Source of the DNA: Streptomyces sp. NBRC 110028
GTDB lineage: Bacteria; Actinomycetota; Actinomycetes; Streptomycetales; Streptomycetaceae
Length of the DNA stretch: 64,000 nt
Assembly (NCBI RefSeq): GCF_001417735.1
Contig: NZ_BBUZ01000024.1
Span: 306,094-370,093, forward strand
Direction of reading: 5' to 3'
The translations under genes were made by a program, and so were the position numbers. Numbering within the stretch: position 1 is the stretch's first letter; every line of letters begins with the position of its first letter. Below, one piece after another: positions 8,332 through 17,270 of the stretch. The notes below the pieces were generated by a model. The model ran no database searches and was not told the DNA's origin. It saw nothing but the letters and a program-made list of their open reading frames with translations.

Positions 8332-9078
8332 TCAGTGCTTGAGGATCTTGGAGAGGAAGTCCCTGGCCCGGGCGGACTGAGGCGCCTTGAAGAACTCCTC
8401 CGGGCTGCGGTCCTCCACGATGCGGCCGTCGGCCATGAAGACCACGCGGTTCGCGGCGTACCGGGCGAAGCCCATCTCATGGGTGACGACGGTCATCGTC
8501 ATCCCGTCCCGGGCGAGCTGCCGCATGACCTCCAGCACCTCGTTGATCATCTCCGGGTCGAGGGCCGAGGTCGGCTCGTCGAAGAGCATCACCTTCGGGT
8601 CCATGGCCAGCGCGCGGGCGATGGCCACCCGCTGCTGCTGGCCGCCGGAGAGCTGCGCGGGGTATTTGTCCGCCTGGTCCGCGAGGCCCACCCGGTCCAG
8701 CAGTTCCCGGGCCCGCCGCCCGGCCTCCGCCTTGCCGCGTCTGCGGACCTTCACCTGCGCGAGCGTCAGGTTGTCCAGCACGGTCCGGTGGGCGAACAGA
8801 TTGAACGACTGGAAGACCATCCCCACTTCGGCCCGCAGCCGCGCCAGTTCCCTGCCCTCCTCGGGCAGCGGCCGCCCGTCCACCACGATCGAACCGGACT
8901 CGATGGTCTCCAGCCGGTTGATCGTCCGGCACAGCGTCGACTTCCCGGACCCGGACGGCCCGATGACCACCACGACCTCCCCGCGGCCGACGGTGAGGTC
9001 GATGTCCTGGAGGACGTGGAGCGCGCCGAAGTACTTGTTGACGTTGCGCAGCTCGATCAGCGGTTCACCCACGGCCAT
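8332..9078 (-). CDS. polar amino acid ABC transporter ATP-binding protein (GluA-like)
   Basis: This ATPase of about 248 residues has Walker A GPSGSGKST, signature LSGGQQQR, Walker B VMLFDEPTSALDPE and the switch His in VVTHEMGFA. It drives import by the two permeases. It is the first gene of the operon ATPase, binding protein, permease, permease; its stop lies 5 bp before the binding-protein start. The ATG at 9078 gives the usual N-terminus for the family; a GTG 18 bp upstream is in frame, and no good Shine-Dalgarno is seen for either. Confidence 0.9.
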   Translation of the reverse strand: MAVGEPLIELRNVNKYFGALHVLQDIDLTVGRGEVVVVIGPSGSGKSTLCRTINRLETIESGSIVVDGRPLPEEGRELARLRAEVGMVFQSFNLFAHRTVLDNLTLAQVKVRRRGKAEAGRRARELLDRVGLADQADKYPAQLSGGQQQRVAIARALAMDPKVMLFDEPTSALDPEMINEVLEVMRQLARDGMTMTVVTHEMGFARYAANRVVFMADGRIVEDRSPEEFFKAPQSARARDFLSKILKH

Positions 9079-9159
9079 GCCGCGCAAACTATCCACACCA
9101 AAGCGGCACTTCGGTCAGGACACGCACCAATGGGTGGATAACGCCCGATAGTGGCCCGC

Positions 9160-9600
9160 TCAGCCCTCCGAGACCTCCGCGTACAGCTGGGACAGCTCGG
9201 GGGCGCCGTCGGTGGCCCATTGGTGGCCCGCCTCGACCACGTCGACCTCCCGGCCGGAGTCGAGCCGGACCACGGGGCGGCCATTGGGCCACACCTGCCA
9301 GACGGCACCCGGCACGGTGCGGACGATGACCGTTCCCAGATACAGCCCGGCGTCGTTACCGAGCCAGGGCAGCTCCTCCGGGTCGTCGCGCCAGCGCGGT
9401 ACCAGCTGGTCCAGCGCCTCCAGGGAGCCGGCCGAGTCGTCCAGCACGATGCCCGCCCGCGCGGCCCGGGCCCGCAGCAGTTCGCATTCGGAGAGGAGTT
9501 GCGCCACGCCTTGGGGGTCCGCCTCCTGGGCGCTCATCAGAGCCGTACCGGAGGCCGCACCGTGCCGCTTGCGCCAGTTGTCCAGGAAGGGGATGTTCAT
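9160..9600 (-). CDS. hypothetical protein, DUF6278-like
   Basis: This 146-residue soluble protein begins MNIPFLDNWRKRHG. It has no signal peptide or membrane segment. The C-terminal half (residues about 90-140) reads like a small beta domain with GRPVVRLDSGREVDVVEAG. From memory it resembles the streptomycete family DUF6278; the role is unknown. The ATG at 9600 was chosen because the upstream extension (rich in Cys/Arg) is atypical. It is divergent from the SGNH hydrolase gene. Confidence 0.65.
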   Translation of the reverse strand: MNIPFLDNWRKRHGAASGTALMSAQEADPQGVAQLLSECELLRARAARAGIVLDDSAGSLEALDQLVPRWRDDPEELPWLGNDAGLYLGTVIVRTVPGAVWQVWPNGRPVVRLDSGREVDVVEAGHQWATDGAPELSQLYAEVSEG

Positions 9601-9672
9601 ACCGCCAGCGTCGCACCAAGTGCACGGGCACACCACAGGGCGCGCGGCGGCGTCCGTGACCCGTTGCTTGTC

Positions 9673-9701
9673 TTGACGACACCCGGCCGTCTCCCTACGT
9701 T
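9673..9701 (+). promoter_or_regulatory. sigma-70 type promoter of the SGNH hydrolase gene
   Basis: TTGACG at 9673-9678 and TACGTT at 9696-9701 are separated by 17 bp, close to the HrdB consensus. This predicts a leader of about 45 nt before the start at 9754. Confidence 0.55.
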
Positions 9702-9753
9702 CGCCATGCACCTGTCGAATCGCCGGTCGGGTCGGTTACGAGAGGGGACACCT

Positions 9754-11595
9754 ATGCGCGTCGGCAGACCATGGTCGGTGGCCGGGATCGTCGCGGGAGG
9801 TGCCACCCTCGTACTCCTCGCACCGGCCGCACCCTCGGTGGCGCAAGACGCCGCCCCCTCCGAGCCGCTCCCTTTGGAGCGGCTTTTCGACAACCGGGCG
9901 GTCGGTGACGACACCACGCCGGGCACGGCGGACTTCGACGGGGCGGGCAACTCCCTCTCCGCGCAGGACCTGCGGGCCGCGGGCTGGACCCCCGGCCGCG
10001 CCATCGCCCTCGACGCGGCGCGGCTCACCTGGCCGCGCAGCGCCGGGTCCCGGCCCGTCCGGCCCGACAACGTGATCGCCGACGGGCAGTCGGTGCGGCT
10101 GCGGGGACGCGGCGACGCGCTCACCTTCCTGGTCGCGAGCAGTTCCCCGGGCGGCCCCGGCGCCGGGGCGAGCGGCACCGGCCGCATCCGCTACCGGGAC
10201 GGTTCGTACGGTACGTACACCCTGAGCGCCCCCGACTGGCGCGCGGGCCCCGCCGCCACCAAGGCGGTCGGCCTCCCGCACGTCAACACCGCCGACGGGC
10301 AGCGGGCGGAGGCGGCCCGGCTGTACGCGGTGACGGTGCCCCTGCGCGGCGACCGGCAGGTCGCGTCGGTGACCCTGCCGAAGGACCCGGGCCCGGGGTC
10401 CGATCTGCACGTCTTCGCCGCCTCGCTGCGGCAGCCCGCGCGGGGCTGGACCGGCAGCTGGGCGGCGAGCACCGCCGGGTACACCAAGGTCGGGCCGTGG
10501 ACCGACCAGACGCTGCGGCTCGTCGTGCACACCAGCGCGGGCGGGCCGGGCGCCCGGATCCGGCTGGAGAACACCTTCGCCGCCGCCCCCGTCGGGATCG
10601 GCCACGCCACGGTCGCCCTCCAGGGCAGCGGCGCGGCGGCGAGCGGCACCCCGGTGCCGCTGACCTTCCGGGGCCGGGCCGGTACATCGATCCCGGCGGG
10701 CGCGCAGGCCTTCAGCGATCCTGTGGACTTCGCCGTCCCCGCCGACGCGAACCTTTTGGTCAGCATTCACCTTCCCGGGCCCGTCGCGGCGGTGCCGGTG
10801 CACACCCAGGCCACCCAGCGTTCCTATCTGAGCGCGCCGGGCAGCGGTGACCGTACGGGCGAGACGGGCGCCGACGCGTACACCGGCACCCTCACCACCT
10901 GGCCGTTCCTCACCGGCGTCGATGTCCGGGGCGGCCCGGGGTCGGTGGTCGCCCTCGGCGACTCCATCACCGACGGCACCAAGTCCACCATGGACGCCAA
11001 CCGGCGCTGGCCCGACGTCCTCGCGCGCCGGCTGCGCGCCCAGTCCGGTGAGTCCGGTGAGTCCGGTGTGCCCGCGTACGGCGTCGTCAACAGCGGCATC
11101 TCCGCCAACCGCGTGGTCACGGACGTCTACCCCGGCGACGGGGTCTCCACGGTCACCAGCGGGGTGAGCGCGGGCAGCCGCCTGGAGCGGGACGTCCTGG
11201 CCCAGACCTCCGCCCGTACGGTCGTCGTCTTCCAGGGCATCAACGACCTGCGCTGGGGCACCTCGGCCGAGGACGTCATCGCGGGCCTGAAGGCCATCGC
11301 CGCCCGGGCGCACGCGCGGGGGCTGCGGGTGCTGGGCGGGACGATCACGCCCTGCGAGGGCGAGTCGCTGTGCACCGCCGACGCGGACGCCCGGCGTTCC
11401 GTGGTGAACGCCTTCATCCGCGCGGGCGGCGGGGTGTTCGACGCGGTCGTGGACTTCGACGCGGTCCTGCGCGACCCCGCGCACCCGTCGCGCATCCTCC
11501 CGGCCTACGACAGCGGCGACCATCTGCACCCGGGGGACGCGGGGTTGAAGGCGATGGCGGACGCCGTGCCGCTGCGGTCGCTGGTGGCGGGCTGA
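9754..11595 (+). CDS. secreted SGNH/GDSL-family esterase/lipase
   Basis: The 613-residue protein has a signal peptide (VAGIVAGGATLVLLAPAAPS, cut near AQDA). The first ~390 residues are a beta-rich accessory region. A C-terminal SGNH hydrolase domain follows, with block I ALGDSITDG (Ser about 404), the conserved Asn in GINDLRWG, and DHLHPGD carrying the catalytic Asp and His (about 589 and 592). It likely cleaves esters on lipids or polysaccharides outside the cell. ATG 9754 follows GAGGGG at a good distance. Residues SGESGESG come from a short direct repeat. A promoter lies upstream at 9673. Confidence 0.85.
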   Translation: MRVGRPWSVAGIVAGGATLVLLAPAAPSVAQDAAPSEPLPLERLFDNRAVGDDTTPGTADFDGAGNSLSAQDLRAAGWTPGRAIALDAARLTWPRSAGSRPVRPDNVIADGQSVRLRGRGDALTFLVASSSPGGPGAGASGTGRIRYRDGSYGTYTLSAPDWRAGPAATKAVGLPHVNTADGQRAEAARLYAVTVPLRGDRQVASVTLPKDPGPGSDLHVFAASLRQPARGWTGSWAASTAGYTKVGPWTDQTLRLVVHTSAGGPGARIRLENTFAAAPVGIGHATVALQGSGAAASGTPVPLTFRGRAGTSIPAGAQAFSDPVDFAVPADANLLVSIHLPGPVAAVPVHTQATQRSYLSAPGSGDRTGETGADAYTGTLTTWPFLTGVDVRGGPGSVVALGDSITDGTKSTMDANRRWPDVLARRLRAQSGESGESGVPAYGVVNSGISANRVVTDVYPGDGVSTVTSGVSAGSRLERDVLAQTSARTVVVFQGINDLRWGTSAEDVIAGLKAIAARAHARGLRVLGGTITPCEGESLCTADADARRSVVNAFIRAGGGVFDAVVDFDAVLRDPAHPSRILPAYDSGDHLHPGDAGLKAMADAVPLRSLVAG

Positions 11596-11606
11596 TCCCC
11601 CACCCC

Positions 11607-11628
11607 GCCCCCTCCCGAGACCGGGGGC
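11607..11628. terminator. small hairpin between convergent genes
   Basis: GCCCCC (11607-11612) and GGGGGC (11623-11628) can pair around a 10-nt loop in the 37-bp gap between the convergent SGNH hydrolase and exonuclease III genes. The stem is short, so the call is tentative. Confidence 0.3.
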
Positions 11629-11632
11629 ACCG

Positions 11633-12412
11633 TCACGGCTGGAGGTCCACCACCACCGGGGCGTGGTCGGACGCGCCCTTGCCCTTGCGTTCCTCGCGGT
11701 CCACGTAGGCGTCGCCGACGGCACCGGCGAACGAAGCGTTGCCGTAGACCAGGTCGATCCGCATGCCGCGGTTCTTGGGGAAGCACAGCTCCCGGTAGTC
11801 CCAGTACGTGAAGGGGTGCTCGTACTTCAGGGGGCGGGGGACGACGTCCGACAGGCCGGCCTCGCGCAGGGCGGCCAGGGCCTCGCGCTCCTTGTCGGTG
11901 ACGTGGGTGAGGCCGTCGAAGCGGGTGCGGTCCCAGACGTCGTCGTCGGTCGGGGCCACGTTGAAGTCGCCGAGGACGGCGAAGGGCCGGGAGCCCTTCG
12001 CGTCCTCGGTCACGGCCTCCCGCAGGGCGTCCAGCCAGCGCAGCTTGTAGTCGTAGTGGGGGTGGCCGACCTCGCGGCCGTTGGGCACGTAGACCGACCA
12101 GACGCGGGCGGGGCCGCAGGTGGCGGCTATCGCGCGGGGCTCCTGGCCGCCGTCGTAATCGGGGCCGCCGGGGAGGCCGGAGACCACGTCGCCGAGGCCG
12201 ACCCGGGAGACGACGGCCACCCCGTTCCACCGGCCGGTGGCGTTGACCGCGGCCTCGTAGCCCAGCTCGCGCAGGGGCTCGAAGGGGAAGGCCGTCTCGG
12301 CGCACTTGGTCTCCTGGACGCACAGCACGTCCGTGCCGCTGCTCTCCAGCCAGGCGAGCAGCCGGGGCAGCCGGGCGGTGATCGAATTGACGTTCCAGGT
12401 CGCGATGCGCAT
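11633..12412 (-). CDS. xth: exodeoxyribonuclease III
   Basis: This 259-residue endonuclease/exonuclease/phosphatase-fold enzyme begins MRIATWNVNSI. It carries the metal-binding Glu in QETKC, the catalytic Asp/Asn in LGDFNVAPTDDDV, and the terminal ASDHAPVVVDL with the active-site Asp-His. It acts in base excision repair, cutting at AP sites and trimming 3' ends. The ATG was chosen because family members begin there, but GGGAGG lies 13 nt away; a TTG 9 bp upstream has closer spacing to that site and could be used. Confidence 0.92.
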   Translation of the reverse strand: MRIATWNVNSITARLPRLLAWLESSGTDVLCVQETKCAETAFPFEPLRELGYEAAVNATGRWNGVAVVSRVGLGDVVSGLPGGPDYDGGQEPRAIAATCGPARVWSVYVPNGREVGHPHYDYKLRWLDALREAVTEDAKGSRPFAVLGDFNVAPTDDDVWDRTRFDGLTHVTDKEREALAALREAGLSDVVPRPLKYEHPFTYWDYRELCFPKNRGMRIDLVYGNASFAGAVGDAYVDREERKGKGASDHAPVVVDLQP

Positions 12413-12448
12413 GGGGGACAACTTACCTCCCGGGTCGGACAGGCCCGC

Positions 12449-13102
12449 TCAGAGCGGGAGGGTCTCGCCGGGGGTCAGCCGGATGTGTTCCGTGCCGCCG
12501 GTCCCCGGTCCTTCCGGGCCCAGCATCCGGCCGTACACCATGGGGCCCAGGTCGGACAGCAGGGCGTCGTGGATGTCGACCGCGCGCCGCGGGGCGACCT
12601 CGCGCACGTAGTCGAGGATCTCGGAGAACTTGTTCCAGGGGGCGTGCAGCGGCAGCAGCAGGGTCTCCACGGGGCGGTCCGGGACGGTGAGGGCGTCGCC
12701 CGGGTGGAAGACCGCGCCGTCGACCACGTAACCGACGTTGGTGATGCGCGGGATGTCGGGGTGGATGACGGCGTGCAGCTGTCCGTGCACCTCGATGTCG
12801 AATCCGGCCGCGGTGAAGGTGTCGCCCTCGCCGACGGTATGGACCCGGCCGGGGAACGCCGCCGAGATCTGGCCGGCGACGCTGGCGAGGGTCCAGATAT
12901 GGGCGGCGGGGTTGGCGTCGAGCGCCGCCCGCAGCCGCTCCTCGTTGAAGTGGTCGAAGTGCTCGTGGGTGACGAGGATCGCGTCCGCGCCGACCGCGGC
13001 GTCCTCTTCGCCGAGACCTCCGGGGTCGATGACCAGCAGCTGTCCGTCCTTCTCCAGCCGGACGCAGGCGTGGCCCTTCTTCGTGAGCTTCATGAGGATC
13101 AT
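12449..13102 (-). CDS. metallo-beta-lactamase-fold hydrolase
   Basis: This 217-residue cytoplasmic protein carries the HxHxDH zinc motif as THEHFDHF (about residue 46-53), a second His in GQLHAVIHPD, HPGDAL, and a late His in VDIHDALLSD. It belongs to the UlaG-like branch of MBL-fold hydrolases, which act on varied phosphodiester or lactone substrates; the substrate here is unknown. The ATG at 13102 follows GGGAGG at 4 nt. It lies 20 bp after the pcaL-type gene and may share its transcript. Confidence 0.82.
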   Translation of the reverse strand: MILMKLTKKGHACVRLEKDGQLLVIDPGGLGEEDAAVGADAILVTHEHFDHFNEERLRAALDANPAAHIWTLASVAGQISAAFPGRVHTVGEGDTFTAAGFDIEVHGQLHAVIHPDIPRITNVGYVVDGAVFHPGDALTVPDRPVETLLLPLHAPWNKFSEILDYVREVAPRRAVDIHDALLSDLGPMVYGRMLGPEGPGTGGTEHIRLTPGETLPL

Positions 13103-13122
13103 TGTCCTCCCTTTTGCCCGCG

Positions 13123-14460
13123 TCACTCCTCGGGGCTGGTCTCCTCGCGGATGACCCGCTGGGCGACGGCGAAGGCGGAGTTCGCGGCGGGCACCCCGCA
13201 GTAGATCCCGGTGTGCAGCAGCACTTCCTTGATCTCGGCCGGCGTCAGCCCGTTGCGCAGCGCGGCCCGGGTGTGGAAGGCGAGTTCGTCGAGGTGGCCG
13301 CGGGCGGCCATGGCGGTGAGGGTGATCACGCTGCGGGTGCGGCGGTCGATACCGGGCCGGGTCCACACCTCGCCCCACACATAGCGGGTGATGAAGTCCT
13401 GGAAGTCGCCGGTGAAGTCGTCGACCTGGGACTCCGCGCGGTCCACATGGGCGTCGCCCAGCACCTCGCGCCGGACCTTCATGCCCTGGGCGTAGGTGTC
13501 GGCGCGGCCGTCAGGACCCGGCTCGGGCGGCCGGGTGTAGCCGATCTCGACGGGCGGACCTGCGGGCGCGGCGGTCGGGGCGGTACGCGGCGGGGCCGGG
13601 GCGGTGGCCGGCGGCGGCACCGGTGTCAGCACGGGCTTGACGGGCGGGGCGGAGACCGCGGTCATCCCGGTCGGGTGGTCCGAGGACCGCCACGAGCTGG
13701 AGAAGTGGCGTACCAGCAGGTCGGTGACGGCGGCGGGCTGCTCGACGGGCGCCAGGTGCGAGGTACCGGGGACGAGCGCGAGCCGCGCGTCGGGTATGCC
13801 CGCGACCAGGACGCGGGCGTCGGCGGCCGGGGTGACCTGGTCCTCGGCCCCGGCCAGGACGAGCGTGGGGACGCCGATCCGGCCCAGCTCGGGGCGGATG
13901 TCGAAGGCGGCCAGCGCCTCGCACGCGGCGATGTAGCAGCCGGGGTCGGTGGTGCGGACCATCTGCACGGCCCAGTCGACGATGGCGGGCTGGGCGGCGG
14001 CGAAGACGGGGGTGAACCAGCGCTCGGGGGTGGCGTGGGCGATCGGGTCGAGGCCGTTGGTGCGGACCACGACGCCGCGCTGCCGGAAGGAGTCGGCGGT
14101 GCCGAAGCGCGGGGAGGCGGAGACGAGCGCGAGTGAGCCCACTCTCAGGGGATGTCGCAGCGCCAGTTCGGCGCCGATGGCCCCGCCAATGGAGCAGCCC
14201 GCGTAGCCGAAGCGGTCGATGCCCAGCATGTCGAGGGTGGCCAGCAGCCGGGCGGCGAGTTCCGCGACGGAGGGGGCGGGGTGGGCCGGCGAGCCGCCGT
14301 GGCCCGGCAGGTCGAAACGGAGGACGCGCCAGTGGCGGGACAGCTCGGGTATCTGGCGGTCCCACATATGCCAGGTCGTGCCCAGCGACGGGCCGAGGAC
14401 GAGTACGGGCCCGTCCTCGGGGCCGTCGGTCCGGTACTGAAGTGTCTTGGTCTCGCTCAC
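13123..14460 (-). CDS. pcaL: fused 3-oxoadipate enol-lactonase / 4-carboxymuconolactone decarboxylase
   Basis: The 445-residue protein joins two enzymes of the protocatechuate branch of the beta-ketoadipate pathway. Residues 1-250 are an alpha/beta hydrolase (PcaD type) with nucleophile Ser90 in GCSIGG. A Pro/Ala-rich linker of about 50 residues follows. Residues about 320-440 are a carboxymuconolactone decarboxylase (PcaC type) with GDAHVDRA and HTGIYCGVPAA. Such a PcaDC fusion is known in Streptomyces. The other pca genes are not beside it, which is unusual, so it may be an unlinked copy or act on a related lactone. The start is a GTG at 14460. Confidence 0.88.
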   Translation of the reverse strand: MSETKTLQYRTDGPEDGPVLVLGPSLGTTWHMWDRQIPELSRHWRVLRFDLPGHGGSPAHPAPSVAELAARLLATLDMLGIDRFGYAGCSIGGAIGAELALRHPLRVGSLALVSASPRFGTADSFRQRGVVVRTNGLDPIAHATPERWFTPVFAAAQPAIVDWAVQMVRTTDPGCYIAACEALAAFDIRPELGRIGVPTLVLAGAEDQVTPAADARVLVAGIPDARLALVPGTSHLAPVEQPAAVTDLLVRHFSSSWRSSDHPTGMTAVSAPPVKPVLTPVPPPATAPAPPRTAPTAAPAGPPVEIGYTRPPEPGPDGRADTYAQGMKVRREVLGDAHVDRAESQVDDFTGDFQDFITRYVWGEVWTRPGIDRRTRSVITLTAMAARGHLDELAFHTRAALRNGLTPAEIKEVLLHTGIYCGVPAANSAFAVAQRVIREETSPEE

Positions 14461-14493
14461 CCGGAAACGGTATCCCGAAGGTCGTAGCGGTCC

Positions 14494-15084
14494 CTAGGGC
14501 GTAATGGTGGAGACCACGTACACCTTCGGACGGGCCGGGTTGTCGTTTCTGACCGTGATTCTCAGCTTGGGCTGCGGATCCTTCTGCTTGATCACCATTC
14601 CGGACCAGTCGTGACCGGCGGCTCCGACCTGCCAGCCGACCTTCTTCGCCTGCTCGCGCGTGATGGTCACCGCGTCCTTCTCCAGCGCGGAGCGGCGGGT
14701 GCCGAGCTTGGCCAGGAAGCCGTCGAGTCCGTCGCGGGAGGTGACGAACTGCACGTACAGCGAGCTGACCTTCCAGGAGTTCGTCTCGTACGAGGCGACC
14801 TTCCGCGAGTGCTGCGGGACCGGCACGTCGTAGATGCGCCGCTGCACCCGGGACGGATAGCCGGCGGAGAGGCCCTTGGCCTTGGCGGCCTCCGCCTTCT
14901 CCTCGCCGCCGTCGCGGCTCTGCGCCGCAGAGATCGCCAGATAGCCGGCCGGGATCGTGATCAGCAGGAAGACGATCACGGCCTTGAGCCAGCGGCGCCG
15001 CGGACGGCCACCGCCGGGCCCGCCGGACACACCGGTCGCGGCGGACGTACCGGATGTACCGGACCCGACGGGGCGTTCGGACAC
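14494..15084 (-). CDS. hypothetical membrane-anchored protein
   Basis: The 196-residue protein has a Gly/Ser-rich cytoplasmic N-terminus, a basic stretch and one membrane segment (about residues 36-56, AVIVFLLITIPAGYLAI). A likely extracellular domain follows that begins with a charged helix and ends in a beta-rich region KLRITVRNDNPARPKVYVVS. I do not recognise the family. The GTG start at 15084 has GGAGG 7 nt upstream. It starts 32 bp after the ROK kinase gene on the same strand, so it may be cotranscribed. Confidence 0.65.
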   Translation of the reverse strand: MSERPVGSGTSGTSAATGVSGGPGGGRPRRRWLKAVIVFLLITIPAGYLAISAAQSRDGGEEKAEAAKAKGLSAGYPSRVQRRIYDVPVPQHSRKVASYETNSWKVSSLYVQFVTSRDGLDGFLAKLGTRRSALEKDAVTITREQAKKVGWQVGAAGHDWSGMVIKQKDPQPKLRITVRNDNPARPKVYVVSTITP

Positions 15085-15116
15085 GGGGGCACCTCCGGGG
15101 CGCTGCTCGGCGGCGG

Positions 15117-16271
15117 TCACTCGCGGCCTGCCTGACCGCGCGGCGCCAGCCGCAGCGGGGAGGAGGACCCGGCGCGCTCGTACCGCTCGACCCGGCGGCG
15201 GGTGGCGCGGCGGAAGCGGCGGGCCACGAGCCGGGCGAGGTCGGCGGCGCCGACCATCCCCGCCTCGGGCCCCAGCTGCGCCTTGACGATACGGGCCTCC
15301 GGCCGGTAGCCGCGCCCGGTCAGGGTGCGCCGGAAGGCGTCCCGGGCCGGGACGATCAGCAGGTCGTCGGCGGCGCTGACGCCGCCCCCGATCACGAAGC
15401 AGGAGGGGTCGAGGGCGGCGGCGAGGTTGGCGATGCCGACCCCGAGCCACTGGCCGATGTCCTGGAGGAGTTCGATGCACATGGCATCGCCGTCCCGGGC
15501 CAGCTCGGTGATCAGCGGCCCGGTGATCTCGTGGATGTTGCCGCCGACCCGGTCGGTGATCCCGTACGCCACCGGCGACTCGGCGGCGGCCAGCTCACGG
15601 GCCTCCCGGACCAGCGCGTTGCCGGAGCTGTACTGCTCCCAGCAGCCCCGGTTGCCGCAGGGGCAACGGTGTCCGGCGGGCACGACCTGCATATGGCCGA
15701 ACTCGCCGGCGACCCCGTACTTGCCGCGCTTGACCTGGCCGTCCTCCAGGATCGCGCCACCGATACCGGTACCGAGCGTGATCATGACGAGATGGTCCTC
15801 GCCGCGTCCGGCGCCGAACCGCCACTCGGCCCACGCGGCCGCGTTCGCGTCGTTGTCGACCATGACCGGCACGGCGAGCCGGTCGGCGAGCCGGTCGCGC
15901 AGCGGCTCGTTGCGCCAGGACAGGTGCGGCGCGAACAGGACCCGGTTGCGGTCCGCGTCCACCCAGCCCGCCGCCCCGATGCCGACGGCGTGCACATCGT
16001 GCCGGTCGGACAGGTCCAGGACGAGTTCGGTGATGGTGTCCTCGACGACCTTGGGGCTCTTGGACTTGTCGGGCGTCTCGGTGCGCTTGCTCTCCAGGAT
16101 GTTGCCGTCGGCGTCGACGACCCCGGCCATCACCTTCGTGCCGCCGATGTCGATGCCGACCGTGGGGACCCTGGGCGCGCTCAGGTGCGAGCGGCGCTCA
16201 CGCGTGCCGACGGTCCGCAGCACGGTGGCCCGGGCCGAGCCGCGGTGCACTCTTTCGCGGTAGATGCTCAT
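15117..16271 (-). CDS. ROK-family sugar kinase (glucokinase-like)
   Basis: The 384-residue protein has the ROK phosphate-binding motif DIGGTK at residues 41-46, the TLGTGIGG loop, catalytic DNDANAAA, and the ROK zinc motif CPCGNRGCWE. There is no N-terminal winged helix; instead there are about 35 basic residues, so it should be an enzyme rather than a NagC/XylR type repressor. It probably phosphorylates the hexose brought in by the neighbouring CUT2 importer, though it lies 213 bp downstream of the ATPase gene. The ATG has AAGGGG upstream. Confidence 0.82.
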   Translation of the reverse strand: MSIYRERVHRGSARATVLRTVGTRERRSHLSAPRVPTVGIDIGGTKVMAGVVDADGNILESKRTETPDKSKSPKVVEDTITELVLDLSDRHDVHAVGIGAAGWVDADRNRVLFAPHLSWRNEPLRDRLADRLAVPVMVDNDANAAAWAEWRFGAGRGEDHLVMITLGTGIGGAILEDGQVKRGKYGVAGEFGHMQVVPAGHRCPCGNRGCWEQYSSGNALVREARELAAAESPVAYGITDRVGGNIHEITGPLITELARDGDAMCIELLQDIGQWLGVGIANLAAALDPSCFVIGGGVSAADDLLIVPARDAFRRTLTGRGYRPEARIVKAQLGPEAGMVGAADLARLVARRFRRATRRRVERYERAGSSSPLRLAPRGQAGRE

Positions 16272-16388
16272 CGGCCGGCCCCTTCACCGGTGCGGGGGAT
16301 GCGGTCGCTGCGGGTGCGTGCTCGCAAGAGTTCGTCGTCCCTGCGGGGGTCTCGGGAGGCCGGGGCCTCGGCGTGCGGTGGTCATGAC

Positions 16389-16434
16389 GCGGGTGGGGCC
16401 CGCCGTGCGATGCGGGTGGAGCCCGCCGTGCGAT
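16389..16434. repeat. tandem 23-bp repeat, two copies
   Basis: Two adjacent 23-bp copies (16389-16411 and 16412-16434) differ by one base. Each contains GCGGG and CCCGC arms that can fold. They lie in the 213-bp gap between the CUT2 ATPase gene and the ROK kinase gene and may form tandem hairpins that reduce read-through. Confidence 0.6.
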
Positions 16435-16484
16435 TGTGCCTCAACCGCCCCTCACGGTGCATGGTGAGCCGGGCCCGGCCGCCC

Positions 16485-17270
16485 TCAGCGGGCCAGCTCG
16501 TGGGTGAGCTGTTCCAGCTCGCTGCCGCCCGCCATCTGGCGGGTCAGGTCGTCCAGCGCGATCTCGTCCTTGGCGTGGCTGCCCGCCATCGCACCGCGCT
16601 TGAGGAGGACGAAGCGGTCGCCGACCAGGTAGGCGTGGTGCGGGTTGTGCGTGATGAGGACCACGCCGAGCCCGGCGTCACGTGCGGCGGCGACGTACTT
16701 GAGCACCACCCCGGACTGCTTGACGCCCAGCGCCGCCGTCGGCTCGTCCAGCACGAGGACCCTGGCGCCGAAGTGGACGGCGCGGGCGATCGCCACGCAC
16801 TGGCGCTGTCCGCCGGAGAGGGTGCCGATGGGCTGGTCGACGTCGCGCAGGTCGATGCCCATGCGCAGCAGCTCGCGGTGGGTGGTCTCGCGCATGGCGG
16901 GCACGTCGAGGCGGCTGAAGGGGCCGCGGCCCTTGCGGATCTCGGAGCCGAGGAAGAAGTTCCGCCACACCGGCATCAGCGGGACGACGGCGAGGTCCTG
17001 GTAGACCGTGGCGATGCCGCGGTCCAGGGCCTCGCGCGGCGAGCCGAGCCGGGTGTCCTCCCCCTCGACGGCGAAGGTGCCCTCGTCGTGCTGGTGCAGC
17101 CCGGCGACGATCTTGATGAGGGTGGACTTGCCCGCGCCGTTGTCGCCGAGGACGCAGGTGATCTGCCCGGCGTGGACGTCGAGCGAGACGTCCTCCAGGG
17201 CCTTGACGTTGCCGTAGTACTTGCCGATGCCGCGCAGCGCGATCAACGGCACGTCCGGTGTGGTGCTCAT
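16485..17270 (-). CDS. CUT2-type sugar ABC transporter ATP-binding protein
   Basis: This 261-residue protein has a single ATPase domain with Walker [10 protein letters not shown], signature LSGGQRQ, Walker [13 protein letters not shown] and switch His in LITHNPHH. RbsA-type proteins have two such domains, so this is the half-size form seen in several actinobacterial sugar importers, which must dimerise. The ATG at 17270 has GGAGG 7 nt upstream and overlaps the permease stop by 4 bp. Confidence 0.88.
   Translation of the reverse strand: MSTTPDVPLIALRGIGKYYGNVKALEDVSLDVHAGQITCVLGDNGAGKSTLIKIVAGLHQHDEGTFAVEGEDTRLGSPREALDRGIATVYQDLAVVPLMPVWRNFFLGSEIRKGRGPFSRLDVPAMRETTHRELLRMGIDLRDVDQPIGTLSGGQRQCVAIARAVHFGARVLVLDEPTAALGVKQSGVVLKYVAAARDAGLGVVLITHNPHHAYLVGDRFVLLKRGAMAGSHAKDEIALDDLTRQMAGGSELEQLTHELAR

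Noticed and set aside
15117..16271. ROK protein as a transcriptional repressor
   Set aside because: No N-terminal winged helix; the kinase motifs are intact.
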